Source of the DNA: an uncultured Lachnospiraceae bacterium
Lineage (GTDB): Bacteria > Bacillota > Clostridia > Lachnospirales > Lachnospiraceae
Assembly (NCBI GenBank): GCA_934371475.1
Contig: CAKRNX010000003.1
Location: 1-49,633 of the forward strand
Reading direction: 5' to 3'
Length of the DNA: 49,633 nt
Position numbers and translations under genes: made by a program. A model generated the notes under the pieces. It had not been told where the DNA came from. It saw nothing but the letters and a program-made list of their open reading frames with translations, and did not search any database. Below, one piece after another: positions 9,127 through 17,672 of the stretch. Numbering within the stretch: position 1 is the stretch's first letter; each line of letters begins with the position of its first letter.

Positions 9127-10230
9127 GTGAAAATTATCTGTGCAAAATCGGATTTACTGAAAAGTGTCAACATTGTCATGAAAGCAGTACCTTCCAAAAC
9201 AACCATGACGATTCTCGAATGTATCCTCATTGATGCCTCTGCGAATCAGATCAAATTCACAGCCAATGACATGGAACTGGGAATCGAAACAATCGTGGAA
9301 GGGCGAATCGCATCCAGAGGAATCGTTGCCCTGGATGCCAGACTGTTTTCAGAAATTATCAGAAAACTGCCTGATAATGAAGTGACAATTGAAGCAGACG
9401 AGAAAATGAATACAACCATCACATGTGAAAAAGCAAAGTTCCATATTATGGGAAAAGAAGGAGATGACTTCTCCAATCTGCCCATGATTGAAAAAAACAC
9501 ACCGGTATGTATCTCGCAATTCACGTTAAAAGAAGTGATCAGACAGACAATTTTCTCAATTGCTCCGAATGATACAAACAAAATGATGACAGGTGAGCTG
9601 TTTGAAATCAATAATGCAGAATTGAAAGTGATTTCCCTGGACGGACATCGCATTGCAATTCGCAAAATTGAGCTGAAAGACAGTTATGAGCCCCAGAAAG
9701 TTGTCGTTCCGGGAAAGACACTTATTGAAATCTCCAAGATCCTTTCCGGAGAAACCGAAGACATGGTCAACATTTATTTTACCAGAAATCACATTATGTT
9801 TGAATTTGATCAGACAATCGTAGTGTCCAGACTGATTGAGGGTAACTATTTCCGCATTGATCAGATGCTCTCCAGCGATTATGAGACAAAAGTAGCAATT
9901 AACAAAAAAGAATTTCTGGACTGTATCGACAGAGCGACGCTTCTGGTGAAGGAAGGGGACAAAAAACCCATTATTCTGCGCATTGATGACCGTGTGATGG
10001 AGCTGAAAATCAATTCTCAGATCGGTTCTATGGATGAGTCGATTGATATTCAGAAAGAGGGCAAGGATATTATGATCGGATTCAATCCCAGATTTCTGAT
10101 TGATGCGCTGAAAGTCATCGACGATGAAACGATTGATATCTATTATGTGAATTCAAAAGCGCCCTGCTTTATCAGAGATGAGGCACAGACTTATATTTAT
10201 CTGATTCTGCCAGTCAACTTTGTGGCATAA
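9127..10230 (+). CDS. dnaN: DnaN, DNA polymerase III sliding clamp
   Basis: DnaN is the beta clamp, which tethers the replicative polymerase and recruits repair proteins. The protein is 367 residues with three repeated clamp domains. The N-terminus MKIICAKSDLLKSVNIVMKAV and the C-terminus ending YIYLILPVNFVA (the family's partner-binding pocket edge) are typical. I choose GTG 9127 over the longer open frame because AAAGGATG lies 7-9 nt upstream and the homologous residues begin there. The 138-bp gap to yaaA (10231-10368) shows no strong signal. Confidence 0.97.
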   Translation: MKIICAKSDLLKSVNIVMKAVPSKTTMTILECILIDASANQIKFTANDMELGIETIVEGRIASRGIVALDARLFSEIIRKLPDNEVTIEADEKMNTTITCEKAKFHIMGKEGDDFSNLPMIEKNTPVCISQFTLKEVIRQTIFSIAPNDTNKMMTGELFEINNAELKVISLDGHRIAIRKIELKDSYEPQKVVVPGKTLIEISKILSGETEDMVNIYFTRNHIMFEFDQTIVVSRLIEGNYFRIDQMLSSDYETKVAINKKEFLDCIDRATLLVKEGDKKPIILRIDDRVMELKINSQIGSMDESIDIQKEGKDIMIGFNPRFLIDALKVIDDETIDIYYVNSKAPCFIRDEAQTYIYLILPVNFVA

Positions 10231-10368
10231 GTTTTTTAATATGCGATTCGGGAATGGACGGATATCTTTGCTGTGGACGACATGATATGCTCCTTACTGC
10301 ACAAAGCAGGGATATGAGTGTGTATCATCATTCAGGAGAGCTGAAACAGCAGAAAATGAGGAGAAATT

Positions 10369-10578
10369 ATGGAAAAAATTGAACTGAGAGATGAATTTAT
10401 CAAGCTGGGACAGGCGCTGAAAGCTTCGGGACTGTGTGAGACAGGAGCTGAAGCGAAAGCGGCGGTTCAGGACGGACTTGTTATGGTAAACGGTCAGGTA
10501 GAGACACAACGGGGCAAAAAGCTGTATGACGGAGATGTGGTCAGCTTTGACGGAGAGACCATTGAAATTGTAAAATAA
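10369..10578 (+). CDS. yaaA: S4-domain protein YaaA
   Basis: This is a 69-residue RNA-binding S4-like protein of the YaaA family. The S4 core is visible in IKLGQALKASGLCETGAEAKAAVQDGLVMVNGQVETQRGKKL. It lies between dnaN and recF in most Firmicutes; a role in ribosome-related RNA binding has been suggested for the family, but its function is not settled. A GAGGAG ribosome site is at 10358-10363. The recF ATG follows its stop by 3 nt. Confidence 0.92.
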   Translation: MEKIELRDEFIKLGQALKASGLCETGAEAKAAVQDGLVMVNGQVETQRGKKLYDGDVVSFDGETIEIVK

Positions 10579-10581
10579 GTT

Positions 10582-11661
10582 ATGAGGATAGAATCAGTCA
10601 GGCTGGAAAATTTTCGGAATTATGACAGACTGGAGCTGGAGTTTGATGCAGGGACCAATCTGTTTTACGGTGATAATGCCCAGGGAAAAACAAATATTCT
10701 GGAGTCTGTATATCTGTGCGGAACCACCAAATCACATCGGGGGAGCCGGGACCGGGAGATGATCCGGTTTGGGCAGGAGGAAGCTCATATCAGAATGAGC
10801 ATCGTCAAAAAAGAAATACCATATCGCCTTGATATGCATCTGAAAAAAAATAAGGCGAAGGGGATCGCCATCAATGGGGTCCCGATCCGCAAGGCCAGTG
10901 AACTGATTGGCCTTGGTAATTTTGTATTTTTTTCTCCTGAAGATCTGAATATTATTAAAAACGGACCTGCGGAGCGCAGGCGTTTTATGGATATGGAACT
11001 GTGTCAGCTCAACCGGGTTTATGTCCACAGCTTGATGAATTACAACCGGGTTCTGATGCAGCGCAACAAGCTGCTGAAAGACATTTCTTTCCATCCGGAG
11101 TATCAGGATATGCTGGACATCTGGGATGAACAGATGGTATGCTACGGCATACAGGTGATTCAGGCCAGGGAGGACTTTACCGGGCGGCTTGGCAGTCTGA
11201 TCGGTCAGATCCACGGCAGGCTTTCCGGAGGAAAAGAAAATCTGAGCGTGTGTTATGAAAAAAATACCGGAGCGGAGGAATTTGGTGAACTTCTCAGAAA
11301 AAACCGTGACAGGGATATCCGGATGAAGCTGTCACAGACCGGACCGCATAGGGATGACCTAATGTTTCAGATCGGTGATATTGATATCCGCAGATACGGT
11401 TCCCAGGGACAGCAGAGAACGGCGGCGCTGTCGCTGAAGCTGGCAGAGATTGAGCTGGTAAAAGAAGAGAGCAGGGATGCGCCGGTACTCCTGCTGGATG
11501 ATGTGCTGTCAGAGCTGGATAGCAGCAGGCAGCATTATCTGCTGGAAAACATCAGCAGGATCCAGACACTGATTACGTGTACCGGGGTAGAAGATTTTAT
11601 AGAGAATGGTTTCCGGATTGACCGTCTGTTCCGGGTAACGGACGGGACAGTGGCACGGTAG
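10582..11661 (+). CDS. recF: RecF, recombination mediator ATPase
   Basis: RecF is an SMC-like ATPase of the RecFOR pathway that loads RecA at single-strand gaps. The protein has 359 residues. Walker A is GDNAQGKTNILES near residue 35, the ABC-type signature is SQGQQRTAALSLKLAE, and Walker B is VLLLDDVLSELD. The start MRIESVRLENFRNY is typical. There is no strong Shine-Dalgarno; the start lies 3 nt after the yaaA stop, so translation is probably coupled. The gap of 105 bp to gyrB ends with a strong ribosome site. Confidence 0.97.
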   Translation: MRIESVRLENFRNYDRLELEFDAGTNLFYGDNAQGKTNILESVYLCGTTKSHRGSRDREMIRFGQEEAHIRMSIVKKEIPYRLDMHLKKNKAKGIAINGVPIRKASELIGLGNFVFFSPEDLNIIKNGPAERRRFMDMELCQLNRVYVHSLMNYNRVLMQRNKLLKDISFHPEYQDMLDIWDEQMVCYGIQVIQAREDFTGRLGSLIGQIHGRLSGGKENLSVCYEKNTGAEEFGELLRKNRDRDIRMKLSQTGPHRDDLMFQIGDIDIRRYGSQGQQRTAALSLKLAEIELVKEESRDAPVLLLDDVLSELDSSRQHYLLENISRIQTLITCTGVEDFIENGFRIDRLFRVTDGTVAR

Positions 11662-11766
11662 GGGATCTGATAAGAGTGAGAGAAAGACAGCCGGATGAGA
11701 TGCTGCAGTTTGCAGAGAGACGGCAGCAGTGAGACAGAAACAGCAGGAGATAGAAGGAGGATCAGA

Positions 11767-13683
11767 ATGGGTGCAGAATATGGTGCAGATCAAATCCAGA
11801 TACTGGAGGGACTGGAGGCAGTCCGCAAAAGACCTGGTATGTATATCGGCAGTACTTCATCCAGAGGACTTCACCACCTCGTCTATGAAATCGTAGACAA
11901 TTCCGTGGATGAAGCCCTGGCTGGATACTGCAGCAAAATTGTTGTGACGATCCATAAAGATAATTCAGTCACGGTAATAGATAATGGGCGCGGGATCCCC
12001 GTGGGGATCAACGCCAAAGCCGGGATCCCTGCCGTTGAAGTTGTATTTACGATCCTTCATGCCGGCGGCAAATTCGGCGGCGGGGGATATAAAGTTTCCG
12101 GAGGCCTGCACGGCGTGGGTGCTTCCGTGGTAAATGCGCTTTCTGAATGGCTGGAAGTGGAGATTTACCACGAAGGGAAGATCTACAGACAGCGATATGA
12201 GAGAGGACATGTCCAGTACAAGCTGGAGGTAGTTGGCACATGTGATCCGGAAAAGACCGGAACAAAGGTGACGTTTCTTCCGGATAAGGAGATTTTTGAG
12301 GAGACCATATTTGACTATGATATCCTCAAACAGCGCTTAAGAGAGATGGCATTCCTGACAAAAAATATCAGGATTGATCTGATTGATGAGAGACCGGAGG
12401 AAGTCAAGGAGCGGGTGTTCCATTATGAAGGCGGGATCCGTGAGTTTGTTACGTACCTGAACAGAGGAAAGACGCCTCTGTATCCGGATATTATTTACTG
12501 CGAGGGCGAGAAAAACGGCGTGATGGTGGAAGTGGCCATGCAGCACAATGATTCCTACACGGAGAGTTCTTACAGTTTTGTCAATAACATTACGACCCCT
12601 GAGGGCGGTACTCATCTGACCGGTTTTAAGAATGCGCTGACAAAGACATTCAACGATTATGCGAAGGCAAACAAGCTGGTGAAGGAAAATGAGCAGAGCC
12701 TTTCGGGAGATGATATCCGTGAGGGTTTGACAGCGATTATCAGCATTAAGATCAGCGAGCCTCAGTTCGAGGGACAGACGAAACAGAAGCTGGGCAACAG
12801 CGAGGCCAGGGGCGCAGTGGAGAGCGTGGTGACAGATCAGCTGGAGATTTATCTGGAGCAGCACCCGCAGGTGGCAAAGATTATTCTGGAAAAGTCGATC
12901 ATGGCGCAGAGGGCCAGAGAAGCAGCCAGAAAAGCCAGAGAACTGACGAGAAGAAAGTCTGCACTGGACGGGCTGGCGCTGCCGGGAAAGCTGGCAGACT
13001 GCACGGACAAAGATCCCTCCAAGTGTGAGATTTATATCGTTGAGGGAGATTCTGCAGGCGGTTCCGCCAAGACAGCCAGAAGCCGTGCCACTCAGGCAAT
13101 TCTTCCGCTGAGAGGAAAGATCCTGAATGTGGAGAAAGCCCGACTGGACCGTATTTATGGAAATGCTGAGATTAAGGCCATGATTACCGCGTTTGGAACC
13201 GGTATTCATGAAGATTTTGATATTACAAAACTGCGCTATCATAAGATTATTATTATGACAGATGCCGATGTAGACGGAGCCCACATTGCGACACTTCTTT
13301 TGACGTTTCTGTACCGTTTTATGCCGGAGCTGATCAAGCAGGGATATGTTTATCTGGCAACACCGCCGCTCTACAAACTGGAACGGAACAAAAAGGTATG
13401 GTACGCATACAGTGACGAGCAGCTGGCGGACATTCTGGCCGAGGTAGGACGGGATCAGAATAATAAGATTCAGCGTTACAAAGGTCTGGGCGAGATGGAT
13501 GCGGATCAGCTGTGGGAGACGACGATGGATCCGGAAAAACGTATCCTGAAGCGAGTGACGATGGATGAGTCCCAGTCTTCAGAGATTGATGTGACATTTA
13601 CAACACTGATGGGAGACCAGGTGGAGCCCCGCCGTGAGTTTATTGAGGAAAATGCAGAGCGGGTTAAAAATCTTGATATTTAG
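11767..13683 (+). CDS. gyrB: GyrB, DNA gyrase ATPase subunit
   Basis: GyrB is the ATP-hydrolysing subunit of type IIA topoisomerase that introduces negative supercoils. The 638-residue product begins MGAEYGADQIQILEGLEAVRKRPGMYIGS. The GHKL ATPase site includes EIVDNSVDEAL and DNGRGIPVG; the TOPRIM region has EGDSAGGSAK and DADVDGAHI. Length matches Gram-positive GyrB. ATG 11767 has AGAAGGAGGATC just upstream, better supported than the longer open frame from 11695. gyrA follows 50 bp later and the two are likely one transcript. Confidence 0.98.
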   Translation: MGAEYGADQIQILEGLEAVRKRPGMYIGSTSSRGLHHLVYEIVDNSVDEALAGYCSKIVVTIHKDNSVTVIDNGRGIPVGINAKAGIPAVEVVFTILHAGGKFGGGGYKVSGGLHGVGASVVNALSEWLEVEIYHEGKIYRQRYERGHVQYKLEVVGTCDPEKTGTKVTFLPDKEIFEETIFDYDILKQRLREMAFLTKNIRIDLIDERPEEVKERVFHYEGGIREFVTYLNRGKTPLYPDIIYCEGEKNGVMVEVAMQHNDSYTESSYSFVNNITTPEGGTHLTGFKNALTKTFNDYAKANKLVKENEQSLSGDDIREGLTAIISIKISEPQFEGQTKQKLGNSEARGAVESVVTDQLEIYLEQHPQVAKIILEKSIMAQRAREAARKARELTRRKSALDGLALPGKLADCTDKDPSKCEIYIVEGDSAGGSAKTARSRATQAILPLRGKILNVEKARLDRIYGNAEIKAMITAFGTGIHEDFDITKLRYHKIIIMTDADVDGAHIATLLLTFLYRFMPELIKQGYVYLATPPLYKLERNKKVWYAYSDEQLADILAEVGRDQNNKIQRYKGLGEMDADQLWETTMDPEKRILKRVTMDESQSSEIDVTFTTLMGDQVEPRREFIEENAERVKNLDI

Positions 13684-13733
13684 GAAGAGCGGATTAAGAA
13701 TATCTGCTTGACTCAAAACAGGGGGAAAATTCA

Positions 13734-16334
13734 GTGGAAGATAATATTTTTGACAAAATCCATGAGGTGGATCTGAAAAAAACCATGGAAGATTCTTACA
13801 TCGACTATGCGATGAGTGTCATCGCTTCCAGAGCGCTCCCGGATGTGAGGGACGGTTTGAAACCGGTGCAGCGCAGAGTGCTCTATTCTATGATTGAGCT
13901 AAATAACGGACCTGACAAGCCGCACAGAAAATGTGCCCGTATTGTCGGCGATACTATGGGTAAATATCACCCTCATGGAGACAGCTCCATCTATGGAGCG
14001 CTTGTAAATATGGCTCAGGACTGGTCTACAAGATATCCGCTGGTGGATGGGCACGGCAACTTCGGTTCTGTGGACGGAGACGGAGCGGCCGCCATGCGTT
14101 ATACGGAGGCCAGGCTGAGCAAAATCTCCATGGAAATGCTTGCTGATATCAATAAGGATACCGTGGATTTTACACCGAACTTTGACGAGACAGAGAAAGA
14201 GCCGGTCGTGCTGCCGGCAAGATTTCCGAATCTGCTGGTGAATGGTACTACAGGTATTGCGGTTGGTATGGCTACTAATATCCCGCCCCACAACCTGAAA
14301 GAGGTGATCGGGGCAGTTGTGAAGATCATTGACAACCGTGTGGAAGAGCAGAGAGAAACCACGCTGGAAGAAGTGATGCAGGTCATTAAGGGGCCGGACT
14401 TCCCGACAGGAGCCATGATCCTCGGAACCAGGGGCATCGAGGAAGCCTACCGAACAGGACGCGGCAAGATCAGAGTCCGCGCGGTGACAGATATTGAGGC
14501 GCTGCCCAACGGCAAGAGCCGCATTGTGGTAACAGAGCTGCCGTATCTGGTGAACAAGGCTAGGCTGATTGAGAAGATCGCCGAGCTGGTGAGAGATAAA
14601 AAGATTGAGGGCATTACCGGTATTACCGATGAGTCCAGCCGTGAGGGAATGCGTATCAGCATTGATCTGCGCCGGGATGCGAATGCCAACGTTGTGATGA
14701 ACCTGCTCTTTAAGCATACGCAGCTGCAGGATACGTACGGCGTGATTATGCTGGCACTTGTAAAAAACAAACCGAAGGTGCTGAACCTTCTGGAAATGCT
14801 GCATCATTACCTGAAACATCAGGAGGATGTTGTTACCAGGAGAACAAGATACGACCTGAACAAAGCGGAGGAGCGGGCTCATATTTTGAAAGGTCTGCTG
14901 ATTGCGCTCGACAATATCGATGAAGTGATCCAGATTATCCGCGGATCCAGAAATACACAGGCGGCAAAAGATGGACTGATCGAACGCTTCGGACTGACTG
15001 ATGTGCAGGCTCAGGCGATTGTAGATATGCGTCTGAGGACACTGACAGGTCTGGAGCGTGAGAAGCTGGAGACAGAGTATGCCCAGCTGATGAAGACGAT
15101 TGAGGAACTGAAAGCGATTCTGGCAGATGAGAACCTGCTGCTGGGAGTAATCCGCAAAGAGCTGCTGGAGATCAGCGCAAAGTACGGCGATGAGAGAAAG
15201 ACAAGCATCGGTTTTGATGTGTTTGATTTTTCTACAGAGGATCTGATTCCCAGAGAGAATACTGTGATTACCATGACAAAGCTTGGATATATCAAGCGTA
15301 TGACCGAGGATAATTTCAAGAGTCAGAACAGGGGAGGCAAAGGCATCAAGGGAATGCAGAAGCTCGAAGATGACTATATCGAAGAGCTGCTGATGACGAC
15401 CACACATCATTATCTGATGTTCTTTACGAACAAGGGAAGAGTGTACCGTCTCAAAGCGTATGAGATCCCGGAGGCGAGTCGGACCGCCAGGGGCGTGGCG
15501 ATTGTGAACCTGCTGCAGCTGATGCCGGATGAGAAGATCACGGCAGTGATCCCACTGCGCGGCTTTGAGGAAGGCCATTATCTGTTTATGGGCACAAAAA
15601 ACGGCATTGTAAAAAAGACTCCGGTGATGGAATATGCCAATGTGCGCAAAAACGGTCTGGCGGCCATCAGCCTGAGAGAGGACGATGAGCTGATCGAGGT
15701 GAAGCTGACTGATAATACGAAGGATATCCTGCTGGTGACAAGGTATGGCCAGTGTATCCGTTTCCATGAGACGGATGTCAGAAAGACTGGCCGTGTGTCC
15801 ATGGGAGTGATCGGCATCAATCTCTCCGATGGCGATGAAGTAATCGGAATGCAAATGGATACCCAGGGAGAATATCTGCTGGTGGCATCTGAGAAGGGCA
15901 TGGGAAAAATGACTCCGCTTGGCGAATTTTCACCGCAGAACCGCGGCGGTAAAGGCGTGAAGTGCTACAAGATCCTGGAAAAGACAGGAAATGTAGTGGG
16001 AGCGAAGGCGCTGAACCTGGAAAATGAGATTATGATGATTAACACGGAGGGCATTATTATCCGGATGAGTTGTTCTGACATTTCAATTCAGGGAAGAGTG
16101 ACCTCCGGTGTCAAGCTGATGAATCTGTCCGAGCATGAGCGGATTGCCAGCATCGCACGGGTAAGAGAGAGCAAGGAAGCACAACAGAATGCGGCGGCAG
16201 AAGCAGCCGAAGAAGCTGCAGAGGAAGCGGCAGAAGACGCAGAGAAAGAAGCTGAGTTCTGGAGTGAAGCCGAAAAGGAAACAGAGATGATGGCAGAGGA
16301 TCGGCCGGAGTCCGATGAGAATACAGAAGAATAA
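13734..16334 (+). CDS. gyrA: GyrA, DNA gyrase cleavage subunit
   Basis: GyrA carries the DNA-cleaving tyrosine. The 866-residue protein starts at GTG 13734 with AGGGGG upstream. The catalytic Tyr is at about residue 123 in AAAMRYTEARLSKI. The quinolone-determining stretch is HPHGDSSIYGALVN: Ser84 (E. coli Ser83) is present, but Gly88 replaces the acidic residue of E. coli Asp87. The C-terminal beta-pinwheel has GyrA-box forms QNRGGKG twice (near residues 530 and 730), with Asn in place of the second residue of QRRGGKG. A roughly 50-residue acidic Glu/Ala tail ends the protein. A strong terminator follows at 16396. Confidence 0.98.
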   Translation: MEDNIFDKIHEVDLKKTMEDSYIDYAMSVIASRALPDVRDGLKPVQRRVLYSMIELNNGPDKPHRKCARIVGDTMGKYHPHGDSSIYGALVNMAQDWSTRYPLVDGHGNFGSVDGDGAAAMRYTEARLSKISMEMLADINKDTVDFTPNFDETEKEPVVLPARFPNLLVNGTTGIAVGMATNIPPHNLKEVIGAVVKIIDNRVEEQRETTLEEVMQVIKGPDFPTGAMILGTRGIEEAYRTGRGKIRVRAVTDIEALPNGKSRIVVTELPYLVNKARLIEKIAELVRDKKIEGITGITDESSREGMRISIDLRRDANANVVMNLLFKHTQLQDTYGVIMLALVKNKPKVLNLLEMLHHYLKHQEDVVTRRTRYDLNKAEERAHILKGLLIALDNIDEVIQIIRGSRNTQAAKDGLIERFGLTDVQAQAIVDMRLRTLTGLEREKLETEYAQLMKTIEELKAILADENLLLGVIRKELLEISAKYGDERKTSIGFDVFDFSTEDLIPRENTVITMTKLGYIKRMTEDNFKSQNRGGKGIKGMQKLEDDYIEELLMTTTHHYLMFFTNKGRVYRLKAYEIPEASRTARGVAIVNLLQLMPDEKITAVIPLRGFEEGHYLFMGTKNGIVKKTPVMEYANVRKNGLAAISLREDDELIEVKLTDNTKDILLVTRYGQCIRFHETDVRKTGRVSMGVIGINLSDGDEVIGMQMDTQGEYLLVASEKGMGKMTPLGEFSPQNRGGKGVKCYKILEKTGNVVGAKALNLENEIMMINTEGIIIRMSCSDISIQGRVTSGVKLMNLSEHERIASIARVRESKEAQQNAAAEAAEEAAEEAAEDAEKEAEFWSEAEKETEMMAEDRPESDENTEE

Positions 16335-16335
16335 T

Positions 16336-16389
16336 ATCAAATGTGAGGTGATGCGCACCTTGCAGCAGAAATTCAGGGACATTTTTGAA
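16336..16389 (+). repeat. Dispersed repeat, solo copy after gyrA
   Basis: It begins ATCAAATGTGAGGTG and ends with the tail CAGGGACATTTTTGAA. The left part matches the left arm of the palindromic element at 26257, and the tail matches copies after metK (37324), the ATPase gene (34090) and others. It begins 2 nt after the gyrA stop, in gyrA orientation. Confidence 0.7.
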
Positions 16390-16395
16390 TCATAC

Positions 16396-16450
16396 AAAAA
16401 CCTTAAGTTTACTGAGTGGAAAACCGCTCAGTAAATCTTAAGGTTTTCTT
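16396..16450 (+). terminator. Terminator of gyrBA
   Basis: Long near-perfect stem: AAAACCTTAAG, TTTACTGAG and their complements CTCAGTAAA, CTTAAGGTTTT around a short A-rich loop, ending TTTTCTT. It is separated from gyrA by one dispersed repeat copy. Confidence 0.9.
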
Positions 16451-16452
16451 GA

Positions 16453-16481
16453 TTGACGGTGATTTTAAAGAAAGATATACT
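16453..16481 (+). promoter_or_regulatory. Promoter of the envelope/sensing cluster
   Basis: TTGACG (16453-16458) and TATACT (16476-16481) are separated by 17 nt, directly after the gyrA terminator. The first gene starts at 16825, so the leader would be about 335 nt and would include the hairpin repeats at 16554-16694. Confidence 0.75.
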
Positions 16482-16553
16482 GGCGGTAGAGCGGCCGGCC
16501 GTGGGAATGTGGAACGCAAACAGATTTTTTTTCACAGCAGGTGTGCAAAGCAA

Positions 16554-16645
16554 TATATCAGATGGGAAAGTGACTCCCACCTCTATAAGGTGGCGGGAAA
16601 CAAATTGGTATCAGTGGTGGGAGTCAATCCCCCCCATCTGATATA
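16554..16645 (+). repeat. 92-bp palindromic repeat element, copy 1
   Basis: The terminal inverted repeats TATATCAGATG (16554-16564) and CATCTGATATA (16635-16645) are perfect over 11 bp. A second nested pair is ACTCCCA with TGGGAGT. The interior reads GTGGCGGGAAACAAATTGGT and is nearly identical in copy 2 at 26257-26344; a right-half copy is at 41747-41782. No ORF is credible. Transcribed from 16481 it would fold into a long hairpin. Confidence 0.85.
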
Positions 16646-16655
16646 GCCTCCGGCA

Positions 16656-16694
16656 GGGCGCATATTGTCCACCGGACAATGGTTTTGCGCCGAC
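16656..16694 (+). repeat. GC-rich hairpin module, copy 1
   Basis: The module is nested: GGCGCA pairs with TGCGCC, and ATTGTCC pairs with GGACAAT around a 3-nt loop. A near-identical copy is at 37500-37538. Both are preceded by the joint AGCCTCCGGC. The flank GGAATGTAGA after it is also shared with the second copy. Confidence 0.8.
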
Positions 16695-16824
16695 CGGACC
16701 GGAATGTAGATGCAGAGGTGCGCAGATTTTTAGATATTGAGAAGTGATTTTGTTTATTACGAAGTAGGAGAACAGAAGTATGTTGAGAGTCAGGGAAAGC
16801 TCCGGGCGTGAAAGGAAGAGTGAT

Positions 16825-17649
16825 ATGAAAAGAAGATGGGGCATGGCAGTGATGGCAGCCTGTATGCTGATCGGGGCAGTCGTGGGTACGGCTTACGGGG
16901 CAGAAGTTCTGGTCGGTGTGGATAACACGGGGGACACTGTGGAAAACTTTCAGGAAAATAGCGATAACAGTGGAGAAATAACTGAAAATAACACAGAATT
17001 GACAGAAAATAGAAATGGTTACACGGTGGGGATCGATCCGGGACATCAGGGATCCTGGGTAGATATGAGCTGGCAGGAGCCGGACGGTCCGGGATCCTCG
17101 TCGTATAAGGCAGCCTGCACTACCGGGACGCAGGGCAGTTATACCGGAGCAGCAGAGTACGAGCTGAACCTGAATATTTCTCTGGCGCTGCGCACGGAGC
17201 TGGAGAGCCGTGGATACCGGGTGATCATGACGAGGGAGGACAACGATACGGCAATCAGCAATTCTGAGAGAGCGAGGCTGGTGGCGCAGGAAGGCGGAGA
17301 TATCTACGTGCGCATTCATGCCAATGGCAGCGACGATCCGTCGGTGAGCGGAGCGCTGGGCATGTGTCCGTCGCCGGATAATCCTTATATTCCGCAGCTG
17401 TACGGGGAAAGTTATCGGCTGACAGAGCAGATTCTGACGTGTTACTGCGCTGCGACAGGGTTTTCCAATCTGGGGGTGCAGTATTACGACAACATGACTG
17501 GGATTAACTGGAGCAGTGTGCCGGTGACGATCCTGGAGATGGGATTTATGACAAATGAACATGACGATTATGCCATGGAGGATGCGGCCGTGCAGGTGCA
17601 GATGGTACAGGGGATTGCAGACGGGATTGACAGTTATTTCGGACTGTAA
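16825..17649 (+). CDS. Secreted N-acetylmuramoyl-L-alanine amidase (Amidase_3)
   Basis: This is a zinc amidase that cleaves the bond between MurNAc and the stem peptide, acting outside the membrane. ATG 16825 is chosen over the longer frame from 16780 because AGGAAGAG lies just upstream and it yields a signal peptide (MKRRWGMAVMAACMLIGAVVG, then AYG-AE). After a Ser/Asn/Glu-rich linker (about 30-65) the catalytic domain has the zinc ligands in GIDPGHQG (His74), AAEYELN (Glu) and RIHANG (His), and the catalytic Glu in ILEMGFMTN. It has no obvious cell-wall binding repeats. The 274-residue protein heads a same-strand cluster with a serine hydrolase 23 bp downstream. Confidence 0.9.
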   Translation: MKRRWGMAVMAACMLIGAVVGTAYGAEVLVGVDNTGDTVENFQENSDNSGEITENNTELTENRNGYTVGIDPGHQGSWVDMSWQEPDGPGSSSYKAACTTGTQGSYTGAAEYELNLNISLALRTELESRGYRVIMTREDNDTAISNSERARLVAQEGGDIYVRIHANGSDDPSVSGALGMCPSPDNPYIPQLYGESYRLTEQILTCYCAATGFSNLGVQYYDNMTGINWSSVPVTILEMGFMTNEHDDYAMEDAAVQVQMVQGIADGIDSYFGL

Positions 17650-17672
17650 AGCGGATGGTAAAGGAGAAGAAC

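Noticed and set aside
13899..15854. Long minus-strand open frame (651 codons) opposite gyrA
   Set aside because: It mirrors the codon bias of gyrA, lacks a ribosome site and family-like residues, and gyrA is certain.
16416..16646. 76-codon frame after gyrA
   Set aside because: It begins inside the gyrA terminator and runs through the promoter and the palindromic repeat; no ribosome site.
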